The notes beneath the pieces are model-generated. The model did not search any database, was not told the origin of the DNA, and worked only from the letters and a program-made list of their open reading frames with translations. Both the position numbers and the translations under genes were made by a program. DNA of 64,000 nucleotides from Hyperoplus lanceolatus (taxonomy: Eukaryota; Chordata; Actinopteri; Uranoscopiformes; Ammodytidae). The stretch spans positions 13,614,001-13,678,000 of the forward strand of contig CM049402.1 of the NCBI GenBank assembly GCA_026929865.2, given 5' to 3'. Below are positions 12,113-21,843 of this stretch, piece by piece; position 1 is the first letter of the stretch; every line of letters begins with the position of its first letter.

Positions 12113-15100
12113 TTAAAAAAAATAATAATAAAAATAAATAAATAAAAAATACCCCAAGCCTACTAGCACTACAAAATTATATAGGTGTGTGCAGGTCTGC
12201 TGCGTGAGCAACCAAACCTTTGTCAGACGGGAGAAAGCCCGGAAATCACCATTAGTTATAAGATCTGTTGGGAGACTGTTCCATTGTTTAATGCCTACAG
12301 CGGAGAAGGACGACTTTACAAATATAGTTCTGCGTTGTGGGATTCTGCATTCTCCCCTAATTGTTGACCTGGTTGCTCGTGCTGACATTTCTGAGCCCAG
12401 TGTCACAAAGTTCCTTAAGGGAGGAGGTGCAGCATTGTGTATGATTTTGAAAATTAAGCGCACATTAGCATACACAATGCGATTTTCAAAATTAAGCAGA
12501 TTGTGTTTATCCAAGATTTTGCAGTGGTGATATTGACAAGTTTTTTTTATCATGAATTTTAAGAGCAGTTTTATATAATGATTCAAGTGGTCTCAAGGTT
12601 GTTTTACCTGCTTGAGACCAACTTGTCATACAGTAGGAAAAATGGGAAAGAATCATAGCATTCAGATAGGTGTTTGATGCCTCAACTGTAAGAGAGTTTC
12701 TTATGAATCGATAGTTTGCCAGATTAAATTTGATTGTGTTACTCAACCTTTTTATATGCTTTTTGAAATTTAGCGTTGGATCAAGAGTGACACCTAAGTA
12801 CTTAAATTCTTCCACATTTTTTATTTTTTGTCCATTAACATAAATGTCAGGACAATCTTTACATTTGCACCTATTTGAAAAGTACATTGTAACAGTCTTC
12901 CCAACATTAAGTGTAAGATTTGAGTCAGTAAGCCATTTAGCAACATTTTCCATTTCCTTAGTCAATTTAGAAGCAACTTTGGAGGTATTTTTCCCATGGG
13001 TGTACAACACAGTATCATCAGCATACATCATAAGCTCAACATCATTACAAACGGATGGAAGGTCATTTATGTATATACTGAAGAGCAGCGGTCCTAAAAT
13101 CGAGCCTTGTGGCACTCCCATGGTGCAGTTTTTCAGAGGTGATAATTTGTTATTTATTGGAACACATTGTTGTCGGCTAGCTTGGTATGATTTAATCCAG
13201 TTCTGTGTAGAGATAGAGATGTTATAGTTGGCCAATTTATTGAGTAATATAGTATGGTTTACTGTGTCGAATGCCTTTCGAAGATCAAGGAAGACTGCTC
13301 CCACTACTCCTCCCCTATCAAGATTGGGTTTCAACACTTCAAGGAAGTAGCAGCAGGCAGTTTCAGTAGAATGTTTTTTCCTGAAGCCAAATTGCATGGG
13401 GTGTAACAGAGCCTTGGAATCAAGGTGTGCAATTAATTGTTCTGCTACAACCTTTTCAATTACTTTTGAAATGGCAGGGAGTATGCTTATTGGTCTGTAA
13501 TTGCTTACCTCCTCTTTTCCTCCAGATTTGTATACAGGGGTTATTATAGCCAGTTTTAAGGCACTGGGGAAAGTGCTCTCATCAATACACTTATTTATTA
13601 GTTGAGTTAGAGGAGAAGTGATTGTTTCTTTATATTTTTTTATTAGCGCTGTGTCAAGTCCATATATGTCCTTAGCTTTACTGTTCGATATGGTAGTGAT
13701 ACATTTATCAACCTTTGTGTCATTTGTCTGTCAGAGTAAAAGCAGATAGATCATTAGGTGGGTCTTGAGGGAGATGGTTTTTTATAAAATGTTGTCCCAA
13801 GTCTACAACAGAATCTAAAAAATAATTGTTAAAATGAGTTGCCACAGCAGAATTGTCATTTGCCATAATACCATTTACTTTCAACTGTATGCTACCACTC
13901 TTGGGTTTTTCCTTCCCAAGAAGTTTATCAATGCTTTCCCACAACAATGTACTGTTCCCTTTTGCTTCTATAATGATTTGAAGAAAACAATGTGCTTTAG
14001 CCTTTCTAAGTTGCATTATGACTTTATTTCTCAGACCTTTATAGGTTAACCGATCAGTATCTAGTCCAGATTTTAAAGCTTTTTTCAGAGAGGCATCTCT
14101 TTTTTTCATTAAGTCCCACAGAGTACTATTAAACCAAGGCAAACACCGTTTAGCATTAGGCTTCTGGGTCTTTGTCTTGGTATACTTCCCAAGTACCTGT
14201 CTGAAAGCTGACATTAGATCATCACATGCCTGTTCACAGGATTTATCTGCAACAGTGTTGTTCAAATTAGTTTGCTTTATCTCATTTTCAATTAGCATTA
14301 GATCTTTCTTAGGGATGAAAAGGATTTTAGAATTCTTTTGCATTTCATTTTTATTTCTATATCTTGTCCTTGTCAGCTTTCGAGCAGATAGTGTCAAATT
14401 ATGATCTGAGAGACCAGTGATTAAGTTGTAAGTTTTTGTTATTCTTTCTGCTTTATTTGTAAAAATCAGATCCAGTAGTGTTTGTGAAGATTTTGTTATT
14501 CTTGTAGGATTATTTATCATTTGTGTCATCTGAAATGTGTTGGTGATGCCCTTAAGTTTCTTTCTCCGTACTTTGTCCAACCAGTTCAAATTGAAGTCTC
14601 CCATTAGAAGAATTTCTTTTCCATCATGTTTTTTTAAAATGCCAGATAAAAAATCAAAGAAATCATTTGTAGCTGTAGGTGGCCGGTAGACTGCAAAAAC
14701 AATAAATGACATTCGAGGAGAGAGCGTAATTGTAACACCGACGCACTCCAGGCTGTTTTCATCTATGTCTATTTGTTTGCTCTGAATGCTGTCTTTGACA
14801 TAATAAGAACCCCGCCCCCTTTGCCTTTTCCTCTATCTCGTCTGTATACTTTATAGCCCGGGACATTAAAAACAGCTAAAGGAGTTGTAGGCGTTAACCA
14901 AGTTTCTGTAAGACACAGATAATCAATGTTCGAGTCTGTAAGTAAATGTTCAAGTTGTTCCATCTTTGAAACAACGCTGTGTATGTTTAAATGTCCGCCG
15001 AATATCCCTTTCGGTTTTGTATACGGGTTCCACAATACGCTAGCGTGATTAACAGTTTGGTTTTCAGTTGTTTGTTCGTCACAGAGTTATTATTGATAGT

Positions 15101-15783
15101 CCGTGGCACATTTGTCACACTAGTGGGACCAGCATTTAGAAGAATGTGGCCAATGTTGTGTGGCCAATGTTGTGAAGTGTAGTCTCCGAGTTTGCAGCCG
15201 CAAATGTACCTTGTATTCCTGCGGGGAATGCGTGGTGGAGTTTCTCCGGTGTGGAAAATTCGTGGGAGGCTGTTGATAGACCCAAAACAGCTGTTTCGCC
15301 AGGGTCGATAGCCTGGATTTGCATAGGGTCCATGGGCCCGGGATTTAAGTGAACATCGCCACATAGCAGGAGGATAGTGCAAAGAAAGATGGAATTTCCC
15401 CGGTTTGTTGACACGGGGATCACTCTGCGGCCATGCCGTTCATGCAGCCTACCACACCGGGCAGACGCGTTTCTGCCATCCAGGACACTGGAGTAGATAA
15501 TGAACTGACTCCAGGAATCGAGAGGTGCAGCGACATTCTCCGGTGAGTTACTGCGTGGTGTAGAACGCCATCAAGCGGCAGACCAGTTTCCACACATTGG
15601 TATGATCAGGAGAATTAACAGGTAAACGGTCCAGCTTACGTAGCGCAATAATTCCGTGGTTTTGATGTTTTCCAAACGCCGTTCATGTTTCACAACAATC
15701 GCATTTAGATCATTTAGCGGTCTCCCAGATTGTTTAAGGAGAGGAGAGGCTGCAGCACCTGCCGAACTGCTACCTGCCGCCAT
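12113..15783 (-). pseudogene. LINE polyprotein (2A-like motif, AP endonuclease, reverse transcriptase), frameshifted
   Basis: Reading on the minus strand, an ATG at 15783 opens 70 codons ending in a hydrophobic segment (YLLILLIIP) and a TGA at 15571-15573. The same frame is open beyond that TGA and contains a 2A-like motif (15334-15360). The endonuclease begins near 15035 (NIHSVVSKMEQL, LTETWL), changes frame near 14770, and continues with YRPP, the intact catalytic GDFN (in LLMGDFNLNWL) and a C-terminal SDHN (GLSDHN). After another frame change near 13720, the RT follows with NYRP-type sequence, QFGFRKKHSTE, FLDLRKAFD, GVPQGSILGPLLF and YADD (in LMMYADDTVLY). The C-terminal part (12586-12113) is in a third frame. 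A 14-bp tandem duplication (15145-15172) accounts for one shift. It copies genomic targets by target-primed reverse transcription when intact; this copy cannot. Confidence 0.88.
15334..15360 (-). other. 2A-like ribosome-skipping motif in the LINE ORF
   Basis: The codons read GDVHLNPGP, directly after a hydrophobic run (SIFLCTILLLC). This matches the 2A pattern D-V/I-E-x-N-P-G-P except that H replaces E. 2A-like peptides are known in several non-LTR retrotransposons, where the ribosome releases the upstream product between the last G and P. Activity of the H variant is not established by sequence. The first codon of this shorter frame is GTG, so in the ancestral element the motif probably lay inside the longer ORF that starts at 15783. 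Confidence 0.65.
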
Positions 15784-15800
15784 TTTTCTCTCTCATCATC

Positions 15801-15905
15801 ATGTATCATGTCATTTATGATAATTAGAGGAAAAAGGAGAATGTTCCAGAAATATTTTAAAGTTTCTTGAGCACCTTTTAAAATAAAATAGATAAATGTT
15901 AACAT
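15801..15905. repeat. Dispersed repeat copy A, right part
   Basis: Continues the alignment with copy B: both contain ATTTATGAT, AGAGGAAAAA, CAGAAATATTT and CACCTTTT or AACCTTTT in the same order (compare 25140-25235). Confidence 0.65.
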
Positions 15906-17407
15906 CACGGCATGTGAGCATAAAAAATGCCGCCATTGATTTTCAACATAAAGGATTATCTCAGGAGGTTCATGATAGTTTCTAGAAAATGCATACCTTA
16001 AAGCAGTGTAAACAAATACAACCAACATTCCAACCCTCTTCTTCTTGACATGTCACTGCATTAGGCTAATAGATTGTTTTCATTAAGATTTCTAACAATA
16101 GTGGAAACCTTTTACTTACTCTTTTTTTCTATTTCTTGGCCATTTAACAGAAGCGAGAAGCTCACTTTAATGAACAATCTCTTCAGTAATGCCAGTTTAG
16201 GCTAGGATGCAGTAGTGATAATAATAATAGTGGGATTGGGCATTCAAAACCGACGGCAGAGAGAGAAAGAAACATCTTCAAAAAGACAGATCGAGAGGGT
16301 AGGTGTAAACAGAAGGAGGCATGAAAAGACCAAAACATTTTTTTAACTTCAAAGATGTCGGGAGTTATCCTGGTTAGCCGTTAATAGCTACACACAACAT
16401 AGAGCAAAGACAAAAAGCCACGGCGCTAGTCTAGAGGAGGGTAAAAAAAATCCATCCTCCACTCACTTGTGCACTCGCATACAGACAGACACATGCACAC
16501 TTGCATTTGGCAGGCATTTTTAAAGAACAGCTTCTGATAGCTGCTTCATCCCTCTCTTGCTGGTTGCTGGTAGGTTAGTTACAGCGATCACTGGGAATCT
16601 CACACATTCTCATCCAACACTCTGCTAAATATTAATTGTCTGTCGGTGCCTGCAGTGGGTTATATTGAAACATACTAACTATGAGTTGAAGGTCTTGTGA
16701 ACCAGCCCTCGAGGCCATCAGTTGAGTTCAGTTATAGCGATGTAGCAACAGGCATTGTTAACCTTCACAATTATGCTCTATGGTTTTTTGCCGTGCCCTG
16801 GGGGAATGGCTATTTTTAAAAATGCCGGCGGTGTTTGGGCATCCATTGTTTAACTAACAACCTATTGATTTGTGTCAGCTTCGGCTATAGCAGCAACGGG
16901 GGTGAAGAGTGGGGTGGGGAGAGGATGCCTGTATCAGGATGTACACAGCGGTAACATACAACGTTTCTCATATCAATATTTCGCAAAGTGAGAGACAAGT
17001 AAAAGGTTAAAAAAACTCAATCCATCTAACGACTTGACGAGCTACACCTTTGTGTCATGACGATTCAGCACCGCTTTCTTTTCACAACAAGATTTTTCCC
17101 CATCTCGAAAAAGGGAACGAATTGATTGTGTTCATCAGTGATCATATAAACTAATCGAACAAATAGAGCCGTAAGCCACTGACATTTTGGCGCGCGGCTG
17201 CCTGCTGAGCCCATCGAACGGCAGCCAAGGAAAACAATGGCTCACACTCTCCCCCCCCTCTTCCAAGGAAATGCCAAACATTACAGTGCTGTATAAATAG
17301 AAGGCTGTGACTTTGTTGAGCGTGAAGCCCAAGATAGCAGACAGGAACCCCCTCCCTGGGGTCACACCGATGGCAAGTTTTCCCACCTATCCACTCTTTA
17401 ATAGTTT

Positions 17408-17411
<4 letters not shown>

Positions 17412-17443
<32 letters not shown>
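17412..17443. repeat. (CT)n microsatellite
   Basis: CT run of about 32 bp. Confidence 0.95.
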
Positions 17444-17444
<1 letters not shown>

Positions 17445-17603
17445 AGGCGCGTATTCTATTTTGACCTGATTTCTCTCGACCTCCCTTCCTTATATTTACT
17501 TCTGTATTTTTCTCTTCCCCTCTCATTCTCCATGACACTGTGCTGTGATGAATAACTAAAAAAAAGTCTATTAACGCATCACAAACACCTGTGATTTGTG
17601 ATT

Positions 17604-17650
17604 TCTGATTGGTCAAAGTTAACATGAGCTGTACACTTTGACCAATCAGA
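17604..17650. repeat. Perfect 16-bp inverted repeat containing CCAAT motifs
   Basis: TCTGATTGGTCAAAGT (17604-17619) and its exact reverse complement (17635-17650) are separated by 15 nt. Each arm contains an ATTGG/CCAAT core. It may be part of a degenerate MITE (the flanking 17580-17850 looks repetitive) rather than a regulatory element. Confidence 0.8.
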
Positions 17651-19499
17651 GCGAGGCTCCGATTCTCTGTTCTTATTGGCTGTTGGGACTGTCCATTCAC
17701 TTTGGCACAACTTTGTTGGTGTAGAGCATGTCAGGGAGGGACCATAGGGGAGGGACCAAAGAGAACAAGTGGAGCGGTTGAGGTATTTAGATTCGAATCT
17801 CTATCTCAACTGCCATTTTCTCCCCAAATCATCCACTCCAGCTTTAATGGCACCATTCATTGCAGAAAAAGTGGCAGATAGCTTCCCTTGATGTATTATG
17901 TTTGGGAGGGTACGGACTTTTTGACCCAAGTTGAATGCCATACTTAGAGCTTCTGTTTGACGGCTTTTGTTCAAGCAGCCTATATTTTCACTGCTGACGG
18001 CTCGGTGCAGTTTGGTTGTATTTACCGGTTATGACAAGTTCTGGATAAATGCACCCCCATTTTCTTTGAGGGGCGCACATGGTCCTACAACGTGCAGAAT
18101 TAGGTGTGGCAGGTAGCAAGGCGTGTTTGCTTTGCACTGAAGGCACCGGAATGGAAAATGTATCTAAAGGTTTAAAATATGGATTTGTCAATTTCATTTT
18201 GTCGTTTCACACATTTTATTTTTTCTCCCCGACTCCTCTATTGAGAAAGGGAGGGAGACGGAGTCGTCCCCAAAACAAGGTTACTTGCTCCGGCTGTGTG
18301 TAATGAGGTAACGGATGATTCAGCCATGATTCAACTCCCGACAAGTCTTATATCTGCACTATCTTGTATCAGCCGTTTTTTTTAATGCGTTTTCCTCAGC
18401 GGGCAGGCTGGGCAGACAGTTTGGAAGATTGAACCCCCAGCTGCCTGTGTATTTAGCAAACAGTGTGCAGCACATGCAGTCGCATTCACACATATAAATA
18501 TGTGGACTCTGATTTATTTTTACCCAGACATTCTACCTTTGACTCTTTGTCTTCCTTTATCTACACATCATATCACCACAAGCACAAAACCAGAATCTGT
18601 AACTGCAACAAGGGTGTAGGTTTTCCTCTTTCCTGACACATTTTTCTTTCATACCTTACAAAATACCTGCTGTCAGGGGGGAAAAGTTGTCAATGTCATT
18701 TTCAGGTCGACAAATCCATTGTAGTTTCAGTGTCACAGCGGGTCAATTTTCCTACGAGATGTTTCCTAATAAGGACAGCTGTCATACTGTATGAGCAGTC
18801 AGGGTTTGCTGATGCTTTTGAGACCGCAGTATTGACCCAGCTGGCCGTCAGCCTCCTGCACAATCGATAACACTAACTGGGATGACATAGTTTGTTAATA
18901 CAGTTTGGCATGCTACTGATGAAGTGTCCCGCGCCTTACGGATCAGTTAGCCTGCTCATTTGTTGTTACACGAATATGATGCATTTAATGGTGTCAGCTG
19001 TTTTTCACGTTGGGACAAACTTTTCTGGAATATCGTCAATCTTCATAAAGGGGGGTGGGGGCTATTGTTTCGGTGACAGTCTTTCCAGGCTAATGCAAGT
19101 GTACAGGGGCCGGGAATGCAATTTCCCACTGAAAAGATGCTCCTTTTCGGAAGCTTAGAGTGTCGTTTATATGGCACCTAGATTGCTTCTTCATATGATG
19201 CAGACTCAATTTACATATATATAGGATACACCAGTAAAAGGTGAGCCATTAACTTTCCATGCTCTTATACCATGAGCAAATACACACAGTGAGATGAAAA
19301 TATTGAACATTTTAAGCTGAATTGGTGTAAAATGTCAAAACAAGTAAGATTGTTTTCTGTAAGGCAAGTGAAAAGATTTCTCATGTTTTGCAGTGTGTGC
19401 TTTTCCACTCTTTCGTCTCATATTATGCCATTTTAGTTAAATCAATACATGGAGGGGAATCGTTTTGCTCTGATTTTTTTTAGTTTTGGAGTTCTGAGG

Positions 19500-20081
19500 T
19501 AGCCTGGAAATCCAGACCCTGATATCTTGAACGATAGAGGGTCTGGCCACGATCAATAGTAATTTTCAACTCAAGGGGCGGCTCCTACTCGTGCATTTCA
19601 AATGCCACTGCACGCAGTTGGATAGCACTACAACCAATCACAGCGATGCAAAAGGTGACGTAAGCCCCGTTCGTTTAGCGAACAGCTGTTAAACTGTTAA
19701 ATTAAACGTTTGCCGTGGTCGGTCGGCAAAACAGAACATTCCACTTACTTGCTAATGAAATATTTGAGTGCCATCTTCTTCCAAATCGTAAAGGGTCGAG
19801 GCCAAAGCAGTCTCAAACTCGCACAACATATCCGCAGCCATCTTTGATGTTTACTATCACGGCTTCGACGTCGCATGCACGTTACTGTCGTCATCCGGTT
19901 AGGTCTTCCCCAGAGTACCATACAAAGGGCTCTGGCCCACCCATATTAGATAGAACCAATTGAAACGTGAGCCCAGATTTCTGGTCTTTTTGATAAAGCT
20001 TCAACGGAGAGTTTCCAGACCAACAGGCGCAGCAAATCTAATTTGCCAGCGCCTAGTGGCAGGTCTGGGAATGCCAGGCTA
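19500..20081. mobile_element. DNA transposon with TAGCCTGG ends and 9-bp target duplication, copy 1
   Basis: Starts TAGCCTGGAAATCCAGACC and ends with GGTCTGGGAATGCCAGGCTA, imperfect inverted termini of about 20 bp. It is flanked by identical GTTCTGAGG on both sides (19491-19499 and 20082-20090). 582 bp, no transposase. Shares its termini with the element at 29452-30050. A 9-bp duplication fits Mutator-like or Merlin-like elements better than hAT (8 bp), but the class is inference. Confidence 0.87.
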
Positions 20082-20481
20082 GTTCTGAGGAGCTTAGTCA
20101 TAGGAAACACAACTGAATCAATGCTGTAGCTCTTGGACAATCTTCAAGGTGAACCGGCTTTGATAATGTAAGTCAATATTCTTTGTGTACGTGGGCAAAC
20201 TTTCTCACAGTTTCTCTCAATAGGCTAGTGATAAAATTAGAGCTTAAGAAGAAAGTATACAGTATTTTAAACTGAAAAAATAAGCGAGACATAGCGGCTA
20301 ATTTGGTCAGTTGAACTCTCAGCGGTGAGTCCAGCGTTCCGTGACCGCCTCAGAGTGCATCCCGTTCGGGTACGAAGTGATGGAAGCTGTTGCTCAATGC
20401 TAGCCAGTGCTAACCCTGCTAGCGCTAGCCAAACAGTGTTCTTTTCTTTTCTTTTTAAATAAATACAAAATAAATACAGAA

Positions 20482-21609
20482 ATGATGACCCCACTCACCC
20501 AGGCAGACCCGGAGCTTTCTATACTGAAGGCTGAGCTACAGGCTTTAGAGAGCCTTGTTCACGATGTCCTCCAGCGGCAGTCCTCTCTGGTCTCCCGGAT
20601 AGCCGTGTTGGAGCATTTTCCGCTCCGAAGCTCTCAGCCGCCAGCTAGTGGCGCTTCTGTTGCTCCGGTCTCAACTCCAACTACCAACGCTTCATGGTCG
20701 TCTGTCGTCAAGAAGGGCAGACCAATTCCCCCTCTTCTCTCGCCTGGTCCTGTGCTGTTGCACAATTCGTTTGCTCCGCTGGAAGAGCTAGATGGGGCTA
20801 CTGAGCCTGCGGCTGGCGCTGCATTCTCCCGATCCGAGTCGCCAGTCCCAACCCGCTCCATACTTATTCAGAGGCGTTCAAGTTCCCAGTCCACTCCCCA
20901 AGGCGGACGCCAGGATCGCCGCCGTCCTCCAGCTCCATTCAGACCAGAACGTCCATCAGTGCCTCAACAAAATGATGTCCCCGAGGTCGCCGCAGCTGGC
21001 GATGACGTATCCTGTACAGGTGCTGCTCACTCTCGCAGCTCTGCCCCGCCCCTCAAATCCAAGCTGTCACTCACCTCCAAGCTGTCACTTTACAGAGGGA
21101 GCTGTTTGAATGAGGAGCCAGAGATTCTGATAATAGGGGATTCCATCATCAGATACTTGCAACTTCCTGGTGCCTTCACTTATTGCCTTTCTGGAGGAAA
21201 GGTGTGTGACATGCTAGAGCTCTCACCTGTCCTCATCGACCGCCACCCTACAGCCCACACTGTCATTTTTCATATTGGGACAAACGATGTTATGAACAAA
21301 CAATCGTGCACACTCTATGCCCAATTAGAGAGTTTGTACATCACCCTGCAGAGTTTGGGGAAAACCTGCATTTTTTCCGGCCCCACCCCCACTCTGTCTA
21401 AAAGCCCAGAGCGCTTCAGTCGCCTCCTGAGTCTTCATGACTGGCTGAAGTCCTTCTGCTCTTCAAACACATTGGGCTTCATCAGCAACTTTGACTCTTT
21501 TTGGACCAGACACAAGCTCTTTAAATCTGACGGCCTCCATCCCAACACCAAAGGTGTAAGAGAACTAACAAATAACTTCATTCAGCACATTGCATTTAAT
21601 TTGGACTGA
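20482..21609 (+). CDS. LINE ORF1 protein, esterase (SGNH) type
   Basis: 375 residues from the ATG at 20482 (a second ATG follows at once); an upstream in-frame GTG is not a likely start. The N-terminus (about residues 1-50) has leucine-rich heptad-like spacing suited to a coiled coil. Residues about 50-200 are Pro/Ser/Arg-rich and probably disordered. The C-terminal domain has the SGNH hydrolase blocks: GDS (219-221, nucleophile Ser221), HIGTND (264-269, block III with Asn268) and DGLH (350-353, Asp350 and His353). CR1/L2-type LINEs are known to carry such an esterase-like ORF1 protein, thought to bind nucleic acid and lipid and assist retrotransposition. All triad residues are present. It ends in TGA, and the frame beyond is open into ORF2. 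Confidence 0.9.
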   Translation: MMTPLTQADPELSILKAELQALESLVHDVLQRQSSLVSRIAVLEHFPLRSSQPPASGASVAPVSTPTTNASWSSVVKKGRPIPPLLSPGPVLLHNSFAPLEELDGATEPAAGAAFSRSESPVPTRSILIQRRSSSQSTPQGGRQDRRRPPAPFRPERPSVPQQNDVPEVAAAGDDVSCTGAAHSRSSAPPLKSKLSLTSKLSLYRGSCLNEEPEILIIGDSIIRYLQLPGAFTYCLSGGKVCDMLELSPVLIDRHPTAHTVIFHIGTNDVMNKQSCTLYAQLESLYITLQSLGKTCIFSGPTPTLSKSPERFSRLLSLHDWLKSFCSSNTLGFISNFDSFWTRHKLFKSDGLHPNTKGVRELTNNFIQHIAFNLD

Positions 21610-21843
21610 TATTCACCACAGCATGACCCCATCAGAAGAACCTCCACTAAAAAAGACCCCCCCGGAAGTCCTGCTCAACATGAATTATACTCCCCTTCCA
21701 TTTGTGCTGCAAACCTTCCTCCAGCTCTGGACATCACACCTGACTGTCCTCCCTCACCTCCAACGGCCCATCCACCTGCTGCTTCTAACGTTGGCTCCCT
21801 CTACAGGCACAAACCTGTTTTGTATGACCCTGAAAAACAAGCA

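Larger units (their letters stand above)
11781..15800 (-). mobile_element. L2/CR1-type non-LTR retrotransposon (LINE), near full length but decayed
   Basis: The element lies on the minus strand: 5' end near 15800, endonuclease, reverse transcriptase, 3' UTR with an AATAAAG signal, and an (AAT)n tail at 11781-11860. ATGTAT flanks both sides (11775-11780 and 15801-15806) as a short target duplication. The uninterrupted copy of the host repeat at 24957-25240 independently places the insertion here. Length is about 4.0 kb including the tail. Clade is not resolved: the protein motifs are of the CR1/L2/jockey type. Confidence 0.88.
15906..19490. other. Intronic sequence, no gene recognised
   Basis: Holds the (CT)n tract at 17412-17443 and the inverted CCAAT pair at 17604-17650. 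The segment ending in ACTCCAGCTTTAA near 17846 reads like the end of a TTAA-type MITE, but its other end was not found. Nothing else is recognised. Confidence 0.4.

Noticed and set aside
12844..13227. 127-codon + strand ORF
   Set aside because: Antisense to the reverse transcriptase of the minus-strand LINE.
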